Shown here one piece after another: positions 15,945 to 22,063 of a DNA stretch of 34,395 bases. The notes under the pieces were generated by a model, which saw only the letters and a list, made by a program, of their open reading frames with translations, was not told where the DNA came from and did no database searches. The stretch covers positions 1-34,395 of the forward strand of contig JAVQXV010000015.1 in assembly GCA_033577755.1 (NCBI GenBank), read 5' to 3'. Position numbers and translations under genes: made by a program. The stretch comes from JANWXR01 sp033577755. Its GTDB lineage: Bacteria; Chloroflexota; Anaerolineae; Anaerolineales; UBA6663. Position 1 is the first letter of the stretch. Each line of letters opens with the position of its first letter.

Positions 15945-16950
15945 TACGATCCACCGCCTCTGCAATTCTACGGACCTCACGCACCAGCTGCGCGAACTTC
16001 TCCGGGCGCAGAGACTGCGCGCCGTCGGACAACGCCTTCTCCGGGCGCGGGTGCACTTCCACCAGCAGACCATCCGCCCCGGCGGCGATGGCAGCCTTGG
16101 CGACGGCAATCACGTAGTCATACTTGCCAGTGCTGTGGCTGGGATCGAGGAGCACCGGCAGATGCGTCATCTGCTTGAGCACCGGCACGGCGTTGATGTC
16201 GGTGGTGTTACGGGTGTACTTCTCGAAGGTGCGGATGCCACGCTCGCAGAGCATCACCCGCCCGTTGCCTTGCGCTAAGATGTATTCGGCGGACATCAGC
16301 AATTCTTCGATAGTGGACATCATGCCGCGCTTGAGCAACACCGGCTTTCCCGACCGCCCTACCGCGTTGAGCAGCGGGTAATTCTGCATGTTGCGCGCGC
16401 CGATCTGGATGACATCGGCGTAGCGCGCCACCAGCGTCACCTGTTCTTCAGACATGGCTTCGGTGACAACGGGCAGGCCGGTCATATCGCGGGCCTCGGC
16501 CAGATATTGCAAGCCCTCTTCGCCCAGACCCTGAAAGCTGTACGGCGAGGTGCGCGGCTTGAAGGCCCCGCCGCGCAACGCCGTCGCGCCGGCCTCTTTC
16601 ACGGCCAACGCCGTCTCCAAAATCTGCGAGCGGCTCTCCACCGAGCACGGCCCGGCAATCAACACCAGCCGCGGTCCGCCTACCTTTATACCGTCCAGCG
16701 ACACAAGCGTATCCGCCGGATGCATCTCGCGCGAGGCCAGTTTGAAGGGTTTGAGGATGGGCACCGTCTTTTCGACACCGTCCAGCGCCTCGAACTGCTC
16801 GCGGTCAATCGGCCGGTCGTCGCCGATGACGCCGATAATGGTGCGCTCCTCGCCCCGTGAGAGGTGGACGCGGTAGCCAATGGCCTCTACCTGTGAGATG
16901 ACGTTGGCGATTTGATCGGCAGTGGCGTGGGGTTGCATTACGATAATCAT
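15937..16950 (-). CDS. aroF: DAHP synthase, type I-beta (copy 1)
   Basis: 337 residues. Condenses PEP and erythrose 4-phosphate, the first step of the shikimate pathway. An N-terminal ferredoxin-like regulatory domain (about 1-65, MIIVMQPHAT, TIIGVIGDDR) precedes the barrel. Barrel motifs: GPCSVESR, GGAFKPRTSPYSFQGLGEEG, GARNMQNY, KRGMMSTIEE, LCERGIRTFE, DPSHSTGK and EVHPRPEKALSDG. Closely similar to its neighbour at 17043, a tandem duplication. The spacer between them is a period-7 repeat array and no ribosome binding site is evident. Confidence 0.93.
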   Translation of the reverse strand: MIIVMQPHATADQIANVISQVEAIGYRVHLSRGEERTIIGVIGDDRPIDREQFEALDGVEKTVPILKPFKLASREMHPADTLVSLDGIKVGGPRLVLIAGPCSVESRSQILETALAVKEAGATALRGGAFKPRTSPYSFQGLGEEGLQYLAEARDMTGLPVVTEAMSEEQVTLVARYADVIQIGARNMQNYPLLNAVGRSGKPVLLKRGMMSTIEELLMSAEYILAQGNGRVMLCERGIRTFEKYTRNTTDINAVPVLKQMTHLPVLLDPSHSTGKYDYVIAVAKAAIAAGADGLLVEVHPRPEKALSDGAQSLRPEKFAQLVREVRRIAEAVDRTV

Positions 16951-17045
16951 TGTGGATTTCTGATCTTGGATTTCTGATTGTTGATTGAACGACCGGCTTT
17001 TTTTTCGTCAATCAGCAATCAGAAATCAGCAATCAACAATTATCA
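16951..17045. repeat. Heptanucleotide array between DAHP synthase genes
   Basis: On the minus strand, GATTGCT-type heptamers begin inside the TGA stop of the upstream gene (AATTGAT, AATTGTT, GATTGCT, GATTTCT, GATTGCT). Then comes a GC-rich centre with eight A. An inverted set follows (CAATCAG/AAATCCA words) and runs up to the next ATG. The two arms could form a long hairpin inside the operon. Confidence 0.75.
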
Positions 17046-18053
17046 ATTGCGGCCAATAGCTTCCGCCACAGCGCGGCACTCGCGCACCAACTGGGCGAAC
17101 TTTTCCGGCTTGAGCGACTGTGCACCATCGGACAAAGCTTCGGCCGGCTTGGGATGCACCTCGACAAGCAGGCCATCGGCCCCGGCGGCGATGGCGGCGC
17201 GCGCCACCGGGATGACGTACTCCCATTTGCCCGTGCCGTGACTGGGGTCGAGGAGCACCGGCAGATGCGTCAGTTGTTTGATGACGGGGATGGCGTTGAT
17301 GTCGGTGGTGTTGCGCGTGTACCTCTCGAAGGTGCGGATGCCGCGCTCGCAGAGCATAACGCGAGAGTTGCCGCCGGCCAGGATGTATTCTGCGGACATG
17401 AGCAGCTCCTCGATAGTAGACATCATGCCGCGCTTGAGGAGGACGGGTTTATCGGCCTTGCCCGCCGCCCGAAGCAGGTCGTAGTTCTGCATGTTGCGCG
17501 CGCCGATCTGGATGACATCGGCATAGCGCGCCACCAGCGGAATCTGTTCGGGCGCCATCGCTTCGGTGACGACGGGCAGGCCGGTGGCCTCGCGCGCCTC
17601 GGCCAGATATTGCAAGCCCTCCTCACCCAGGCCCTGAAAGCTATACGGCGAGGTACGCGGCTTGAAGGCCCCACCGCGCAACGCCGTCGCGCCGGCCTCC
17701 TTCACGGCCAGCGCCGTCTCCAAAATCTGCGAGCGGCTCTCCACCGAGCACGGCCCGGCGATAAAGGCGATCCGCGTTGCGCCGACGAGGGTGCCGTTGA
17801 GGGGCACGTACGTATCGCGCGGCTGCATCTCACGCGAGGCCAGCTTAAAGGGCTTGAGCACCGGCAGGGTCTTTTCTACGCCGTCGAGCACCTCGAACTG
17901 CGTCCGGTCAATCGGCCGGTCGTCGCCGATGACACCGATGACGGTGCGCTCCTCGCCCTTGATCAGGCTGGCGCGGTAACCGATGGCCTCGACGCGTGCC
18001 ACGACGGCAGCGATCTGAGCAGCGGTAGCCTGATGTTGCATGACGATGATCAT
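17043..18053 (-). CDS. aroF: DAHP synthase, type I-beta (copy 2)
   Basis: 336 residues with the same architecture and all the same barrel motifs as copy 1: GPCSVESR, GGAFKPRTSPYSFQGLGEEG, GARNMQNY, DPSHGTGK and EVHPKPAEALSDG. The main differences are in the N-terminal regulatory domain (SLIKGEERTVIGV against HLSRGEERTIIGV) and near residues 80-90. The pair could be isoenzymes with different feedback sensitivity, but nothing in the sequence proves this. Second structural gene of the operon. Confidence 0.93.
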   Translation of the reverse strand: MIIVMQHQATAAQIAAVVARVEAIGYRASLIKGEERTVIGVIGDDRPIDRTQFEVLDGVEKTLPVLKPFKLASREMQPRDTYVPLNGTLVGATRIAFIAGPCSVESRSQILETALAVKEAGATALRGGAFKPRTSPYSFQGLGEEGLQYLAEAREATGLPVVTEAMAPEQIPLVARYADVIQIGARNMQNYDLLRAAGKADKPVLLKRGMMSTIEELLMSAEYILAGGNSRVMLCERGIRTFERYTRNTTDINAIPVIKQLTHLPVLLDPSHGTGKWEYVIPVARAAIAAGADGLLVEVHPKPAEALSDGAQSLKPEKFAQLVRECRAVAEAIGRN

Positions 18054-18146
18054 GTTAGATTTCTGATTTGGGATTGTGGATTGCGGATTTCAGACTTAGG
18101 CCGGGCCAAAATCTGTCGTCCGTAATCTCAACTCACAAATCAGCCA
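18054..18146. repeat. Heptanucleotide array between aroH and DAHP synthase
   Basis: Plus-strand units ATTTCTG, ATTTGGG, ATTGTGG, ATTGCGG, ATTTCAG in perfect 7-nt phase, then a GGCCGGGCC-like centre. A degenerate inverted arm (AATCTC, AATCAGCC) reaches the aroH stop. The array fills the whole spacer. Confidence 0.7.
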
Positions 18147-18527
18147 TTAGCGGCGACCGACGACCTCCTCAGCGCGATCGGGCCGCAGCTGTGCGGCAGC
18201 ATGCAAATAAATGTGCCGGATTTCTTCCGGGCGCTTCTCGGTGTTCCAATGGATGAGCACGCGCAGGCAGCGCGACAGGCTGCCGGGCACGTTCATCTCC
18301 TGCAGGCACATCAGCGCGGTGTCGCGCCAGCCCAGCTCGCGCGCGGCCAGCGCCGGGTAAACCGCGTCCAGGTCAGGCGTAGCGGTGAAGGTCACGCTGG
18401 CCACATCGGCCGGGTCTATACCGTTTGCGGAGATCAGCGCCTCCAGCAGCTCGCGCGCCGCCGCCAGGATGGCTTCGCGGGTGTTGGCCTCGGCCACGGT
18501 CGCGCCGCGGACGCCTCGCACGGTCAC
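18147..18527 (-). CDS. aroH: Chorismate mutase, AroH class
   Basis: 126 residues, the usual AroH length. Converts chorismate to prephenate. Motifs: VRGVRGATVAEANTREAI (active-site Arg), LQEMNVPGSLSRC (Glu), RVLIHWNT (Arg) and HIYLHAAAQLRPD (Tyr). The GTG at 18527 is chosen because it aligns with the family start and has GAGGGA 8 nt upstream; the open frame beyond it is leader sequence. First structural gene of the operon, 60 nt below the attenuator terminator. Confidence 0.93.
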   Translation of the reverse strand: MTVRGVRGATVAEANTREAILAAARELLEALISANGIDPADVASVTFTATPDLDAVYPALAARELGWRDTALMCLQEMNVPGSLSRCLRVLIHWNTEKRPEEIRHIYLHAAAQLRPDRAEEVVGRR

Positions 18528-18586
18528 CAGACTTTCCCTCGCTCCCGGCCCCTCTGCCGGGGCAAGAGGGGCGCGGGAAAACAAAC

Positions 18587-18617
18587 AAAAAAACCGCGAA
18601 GCGGTTGCTTCGCGGTT
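18587..18617 (-). terminator. Attenuator terminator of the aro operon
   Basis: On the minus strand AACCGCGAAG, loop CAACCG, CTTCGCGGTT is a perfect 10-bp stem followed by a run of seven U. It lies between the leader peptide and aroH, so it must be read through for operon expression. Its loop and left arm (18612-18600) are complementary to leader codons 17-21 (18669-18656). Confidence 0.85.
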
Positions 18618-18650
18618 GAGTGTGTGTCGTCGCACCGACTCCGGCTCTAC

Positions 18651-18719
18651 TCAAACGAAAGCAACCGCTGGAGAGCGGCTAAAGTAGAACCGAAAGTAAA
18701 AGCGCGACCAGGAATTCAT
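18651..18719 (-). CDS. Aromatic-rich attenuator leader peptide
   Basis: A 22-codon ORF too short for normal gene finding: starts MNSWSRFYFRFYFSRSP and ends in FV. Six of the seven residues at positions 7-13 are Phe or Tyr, and Trp is residue 4. It begins 7 nt after a -10 box, so the mRNA is probably leaderless. Three mutually exclusive pairings are visible. Segment 1 CCGCT (18678-18674) pairs with segment 2 AGCGG (18669-18665). Segment 2, extended as AGCGGTTGCTTTCG (18669-18656), pairs with segment 3 CGAAGCAACCGCT (18612-18600) over 11 bp, then a bulge and 2 bp. Segment 3 and 4 form the terminator. Stalling at FYFRFYF would cover segment 1 and free segment 2 to block termination. Confidence 0.85.
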   Translation of the reverse strand: MNSWSRFYFRFYFSRSPAVAFV

Positions 18720-18726
18720 TGCGCCG

Positions 18727-18756
18727 AAGATAGCATATTTTTGCGCGGCAAGTCAA
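18727..18756 (-). promoter_or_regulatory. Promoter of the aro operon (leaderless)
   Basis: Minus strand TTGACT (18756-18751), 18-bp spacer, TATCTT (18732-18727), then 7 nt to the leader-peptide ATG. Same geometry as the divergent promoter at 18802-18831. Confidence 0.75.
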
Positions 18757-18801
18757 GCACCTTTTGCACAATTTGCCCGCCCCCTGCTTGTTCGTTTTGC
18801 G

Positions 18802-18831
18802 TTGACGCTCCCGCCCCGCCCGTGCTACACT
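18802..18831 (+). promoter_or_regulatory. Promoter of the aminotransferase leader (leaderless)
   Basis: TTGACG (18802-18807), 18-bp spacer, TACACT (18826-18831), then 7 nt to the ATG at 18839. The facing -35 boxes of this and the aro promoter are 45 bp apart. Confidence 0.75.
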
Positions 18832-18838
18832 CGCGCCG

Positions 18839-18880
18839 ATGTCCAACCGTACCCGTACCACCACCTTTCGTCCTAACTGA
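18839..18880 (+). CDS. Thr/Arg-rich leader peptide
   Basis: 13-residue ORF MSNRTRTTTFRPN with four Thr (all ACC) and three Arg (all CGT). Leaderless position, 7 nt after the -10. The Arg-Thr codons contain CCGTACC twice (18847-18853, 18853-18859), which pairs perfectly with GGTACGG at 18892-18898. A weaker alternative (GGTG and CGG at 18884-18893 with CCG and CACC at 18917-18925) would compete with both that stem and the terminator. Followed by a terminator before the aminotransferase gene. The sensed amino acid is not clear: Thr or Arg. Confidence 0.65.
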   Translation: MSNRTRTTTFRPN

Positions 18881-18912
18881 CCCGGTGTGTCGGTACGGCT
18901 TGCCTGCCTTTC

Positions 18913-18940
18913 AGCCCCGGCCACCCGCCGGGGCTTTTTT
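18913..18940 (+). terminator. Attenuator terminator before aminotransferase
   Basis: AGCCCCGG, loop CCACCCG, CCGGGGCT, then six T. It precedes the aminotransferase ribosome binding site (AAAAAGGA) by a few nucleotides, so it acts ahead of the gene rather than after one. Confidence 0.8.
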
Positions 18941-18956
18941 GCAAAAAGGAAATTTT

Positions 18957-20261
18957 ATGCCCGCCTCGCCTGAGACACCCACCTACAATGTACCCGATGC
19001 CAACCTCATCCCGGTCGGCGATTACCTGCGCGCGCTGGCCCCCATCCCGCCCTCGCGCATGTTCCTAATCAACAAGAGCCTGGCGGTTTATAAGCAGAAC
19101 AATCCGCAGGGCCAGACGTTCGACGCCTCGCAGGGTGACGGCGGCGCAAGCCTGCCGGGCGTGCCGCGCGAAATCCTGGAACGCGCCGCCCAAATGCAGA
19201 TCGAGCACGGCACGGCTTACGATATGCCCTTCGGCACGGAGGCCTACCGCCGGGCCGTGGTCGAGAAGTACTGGAAGCTGGACGCGGCCACAGGGCTGGG
19301 GCCGGCCAATGTGGTCGGTGTGCAGGGCGGGCGCGACGGTCTGGTGAAGGCCTATCAGGCGATGCTGGCCCTCGGCCACGGGCGACTGGGCGACCTGATT
19401 ATCGTCAGCCGCGTGCCGTGGATCAGCTACAACTGGGGGCCGTACGGCGTGGGTGCAAACGTGCTGCTCGCGCCGGGCCGCGCCGAAGAGGGCTGGGCCT
19501 ACTCGGAGGACGCGCTGCGCGAGTGCGTGGCCTTCGCCGCGCGCGACGGGCGCAAAATCGCCGGCCTGATCATCACCAACCCCGATAACCCCACCGGCCT
19601 GACCATCAGCGTGGAAAAGCAGGTAGCGCTGGCCAAGGCGGCGCTGGCGGCGGGCGTGGCTTTCGTACTGTTCGACTGGATGTATCACTACGTCACCGAC
19701 GAGCAGCCGATGGATTTGAACACCTTCATCCAGCACTTTGAGCCGGCAGAGCGCCAACGGCTAATGTTTCTGGACGGCATCACCAAGTCGCTGGGCGCCA
19801 GCAACATCCGCAACTGCCACCTGATCGCCTCGGAGGAGGTGGTGAAGTTCATCGTCGCCCGCGCCTCGCATGCGGTAATGCCCAGCTACTTCTCGCTGGC
19901 GGTGGCACAGGCAGCGTACGAGATGGGCTATGCGCAGGCCACACGCGGCATCGTTGAGCCGACCAACGCCAGCCGCAAGCTGCTCAAGGATTTCCTGGTC
20001 AAGCACAACTTCCAGCACATCCTCGGCAAGGGCTATTACGCCTTCATCTACGTGGGGAAATGGCTCAAGGCAAAAGGGTGGAAAGACACCGAGCCGCTCG
20101 GCCGGTATCTGGCGGAGCAGCACGGCTTGGCCGTTGTGCCGGGCGTTTACTTCTCCGAATACGGCGCGGAGTGGATTCGTTTCTCCTACGCCACGCCGCC
20201 GGAGCGCACGCTAGGCGCAGCCAGGCGGCTGGTAGAGGGATTGAGCGCGTTGACAAGTTGA
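18957..20261 (+). CDS. PLP-dependent aminotransferase, class I/II
   Basis: 434 residues from ATG 18957, with AAGGA 7 nt upstream; the open frame extends far upstream but that part is leader and antisense. Fold-type I aminotransferase: GTEAYRRAV, TNPDNPTG (Asn211), FDWMYHYV, GITKSLGAS with Lys277 as PLP-binding lysine, and RFSYATPP with the carboxylate-binding Arg. The substrate is not evident. Its divergent promoter next to the aromatic operon suggests an aromatic or Asp/Glu-type transaminase, but the leader peptide is Thr/Arg-rich, which argues for another pathway. The stop lies in a heptamer array. Confidence 0.88.
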   Translation: MPASPETPTYNVPDANLIPVGDYLRALAPIPPSRMFLINKSLAVYKQNNPQGQTFDASQGDGGASLPGVPREILERAAQMQIEHGTAYDMPFGTEAYRRAVVEKYWKLDAATGLGPANVVGVQGGRDGLVKAYQAMLALGHGRLGDLIIVSRVPWISYNWGPYGVGANVLLAPGRAEEGWAYSEDALRECVAFAARDGRKIAGLIITNPDNPTGLTISVEKQVALAKAALAAGVAFVLFDWMYHYVTDEQPMDLNTFIQHFEPAERQRLMFLDGITKSLGASNIRNCHLIASEEVVKFIVARASHAVMPSYFSLAVAQAAYEMGYAQATRGIVEPTNASRKLLKDFLVKHNFQHILGKGYYAFIYVGKWLKAKGWKDTEPLGRYLAEQHGLAVVPGVYFSEYGAEWIRFSYATPPERTLGAARRLVEGLSALTS

Positions 20262-20284
20262 AAGGTTGCAAATTGAAGGTTGGA
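20257..20284. repeat. Heptanucleotide array after aminotransferase
   Basis: GTTGAAA, GGTTGCA, AATTGAA, GGTTGGA in 7-nt phase. The first unit contains the TGA stop of the upstream gene. The remainder to 20371 is pyrimidine-rich spacer (CCCTGATTT, CCTCCTTTCC). Confidence 0.65.
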
Positions 20285-20371
20285 AACCATAGGGAGATTT
20301 GAAATTAGAGAACACGTGACCTGCAATCTATCCCTGATTTCCCTCCTTTCCCTTGCTTCCTTATAGGCCCT

Positions 20372-21667
20372 ATGCTCGTCACCGCCATTGATCACATCTA
20401 TCTCACTGCCCCGAGCGGCAGCGAGGACAAAATCCGCGAGTTCTACGGCGAGGTGCTTGGGCTGAACGAGATTCCGAAGCCCCCGCAGCTCGCCGATCGC
20501 GAAGGCCTCTGGTTCGACTGCGGCAACCTGCAGCTGCACATCGGCACGGAGGCGGCGCCGGGCAACGCCTACTCCAGCCGACACATCGCCTTCCGCGTCT
20601 CCGACCTCGATGCCGTGCGCGCCACGCTCACCGACAACGGTTATGCGATTGAAGAAGACTCTGCGCCGCTCGAAGGCCGGCGGCATTTCTACTGCCGCGA
20701 CTCGGTGGGCAACCGGATCGAGTTTATAGAGATGGTGGCAGAGAAAAGATTGAAGACGGATGGCTGGGCGACGAAGCCTGAGCTGCTGCAAGAATACGAA
20801 GCAGCAGGCGGCGACATCGAGCGCGTGGCCGTAAGCGCGGATGGCCGGTGGCTGGCAGTCGGCACATCGGTGGAGGATGACTCTGGAGAAACGGCCAGCA
20901 TCCGCATCTGGCGCTTCGGGCAGGCCAGCAGCCCCGAGGTCGAGATCGAGATGGCGGCCTCCGTCTGGGAGATGGCCTTCTCGCCCAACGGCCGGGAGTT
21001 CGCGGCGCTCTCGGCGGACGGCAGCCTGGAGACCTGGCGCATCGGCGACTTCGAGAGCGAGCAGTTCACCGAGTTGCCGGAAGGCTCGGAGGGATTGGCC
21101 TACTCTCACGACGGCGGCCTGCTGGCCGTCGGCGCAGGCGACCGCGTCAAAGTCTTCCGCCCCGGCTTGGACGAGTTGCAAACCATCCGCCCCGGCCTCG
21201 GCGCGATTCACGCGCTGGCCTTCGATGCGCAGAACACGCTGGCCGTGTCCGGCGAGGCGGCGCGCATCCAGCTCTGGCAGGTTCGTCCGGTGCAGCTCTC
21301 TTCATGGGAAGTGCTCGGCCACGAGGCGCCGGCGGCGCAGTTATGCTTCAACCCCGTGCAGCCACTGCTGGCCGTGCTCACCAGGGACGGCGATGTGCTG
21401 CTGTGGGACATCAACACCGGCCCGGAAGACCCGCAGCTGGTCAGTGACATGGGCGATGCCAACGCGCTGGCCTTCAGCCCGGAGGGCAGCCTGCTGGCCT
21501 ACGGCGGCGACGACGCGCGCGTGACACTGTGGGACTGGAGCGCGCAGCAGGCCGTGGCACACATCGAAACCCGCGCCGCCGTGCTCGCCCTGACCTTCTC
21601 GCCGGACGGCGCGCACCTGATCGCCGGCTGCGACGATGGGCGGGTTCGCGTCTGGAAAGTTCGTTGA
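20372..21667 (+). CDS. Glyoxalase/VOC domain fused to WD40 propeller
   Basis: 431 residues. Residues 1-~122 are a vicinal-oxygen-chelate domain: DHIYLTA, FYGEVLGLNEIP, HIAFRVSDLDAVR, FYCRDSVGNRIEFIEM, with His, His and Glu in the metal-ligand positions. Residues ~145-431 are WD40 repeats: RVAVSADGRWLAVG, EMAFSPNGREFAALS, ALAFSPEGSLLAYGGDD and LTFSPDGAHLIAGCDDGRVRVWKVR. The joint is a short charged linker encoded by AAAAGATTGAAGACGG, which resembles the nearby heptamer repeats. No signal peptide; cytoplasmic. The combination is unusual and no substrate can be assigned. Confidence 0.8.
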   Translation: MLVTAIDHIYLTAPSGSEDKIREFYGEVLGLNEIPKPPQLADREGLWFDCGNLQLHIGTEAAPGNAYSSRHIAFRVSDLDAVRATLTDNGYAIEEDSAPLEGRRHFYCRDSVGNRIEFIEMVAEKRLKTDGWATKPELLQEYEAAGGDIERVAVSADGRWLAVGTSVEDDSGETASIRIWRFGQASSPEVEIEMAASVWEMAFSPNGREFAALSADGSLETWRIGDFESEQFTELPEGSEGLAYSHDGGLLAVGAGDRVKVFRPGLDELQTIRPGLGAIHALAFDAQNTLAVSGEAARIQLWQVRPVQLSSWEVLGHEAPAAQLCFNPVQPLLAVLTRDGDVLLWDINTGPEDPQLVSDMGDANALAFSPEGSLLAYGGDDARVTLWDWSAQQAVAHIETRAAVLALTFSPDGAHLIAGCDDGRVRVWKVR

Positions 21668-21744
21668 GGTTTCAGCCTCGAATGACGCAAATCGGCGCGA
21701 AAGGAGTAACTGCTCAGGCAATACCTTCAAGCCGTTGAAAAGAG

Positions 21745-21776
21745 CCCACAGATGTCACAGATGATCACAGATTTTC
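21745..21776 (+). repeat. CACAGATG short repeats
   Basis: CACAGATGT, CACAGATGAT and CACAGATT follow each other with 9-10 nt spacing. Part of the 396-nt gene-free stretch that also holds the ATTCGTG array. Confidence 0.5.
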
Positions 21777-21855
21777 TCTGCGATAAGCTGTGCAATCTAC
21801 GGATAAATCAGAACGGCTGGGCAGTTAGCGAAAGGAAACTTTTTCTTTCAGACCT

Positions 21856-22022
21856 ATTCGTGACTATTCGTTCCCATTCGTGTTTATTCGTGTTCCCCTT
21901 ATGCCCATTCGTGTTCATTCGTTCCTATTCGTGTTCATTCGTGTTCGTTCCCATTCGTGCTCATTCGTGTTCTCCCGCTCTCATTCGTGACCATTCGCTC
22001 TAATTCGTGTCCATTCGCGTTC
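21856..22022 (+). repeat. ATTCGTGnnn decanucleotide array
   Basis: About 14 units of ATTCG(T/C)Gnnn or ATTCGTTnnn, mostly spaced exactly 10 nt, with three longer gaps. It ends about 30 nt before the ribosome binding site of the next gene. No dyad within the unit, so not CRISPR. Confidence 0.8.
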
Positions 22023-22063
22023 ACACACACGCTCATCATCAACGAATCGCCGGAGCTTGATGA

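Noticed and set aside
18618..18720. T-box riboswitch before aroH
   Set aside because: A terminator precedes the gene, but there is no AGGGTGGNACCGCG-like T-box sequence or specifier stem; the leader-peptide model explains all parts.
21856..22022. CRISPR array
   Set aside because: Units are 10 nt with 3-nt variable parts; no 20-40 nt repeats or spacers and no cas genes.
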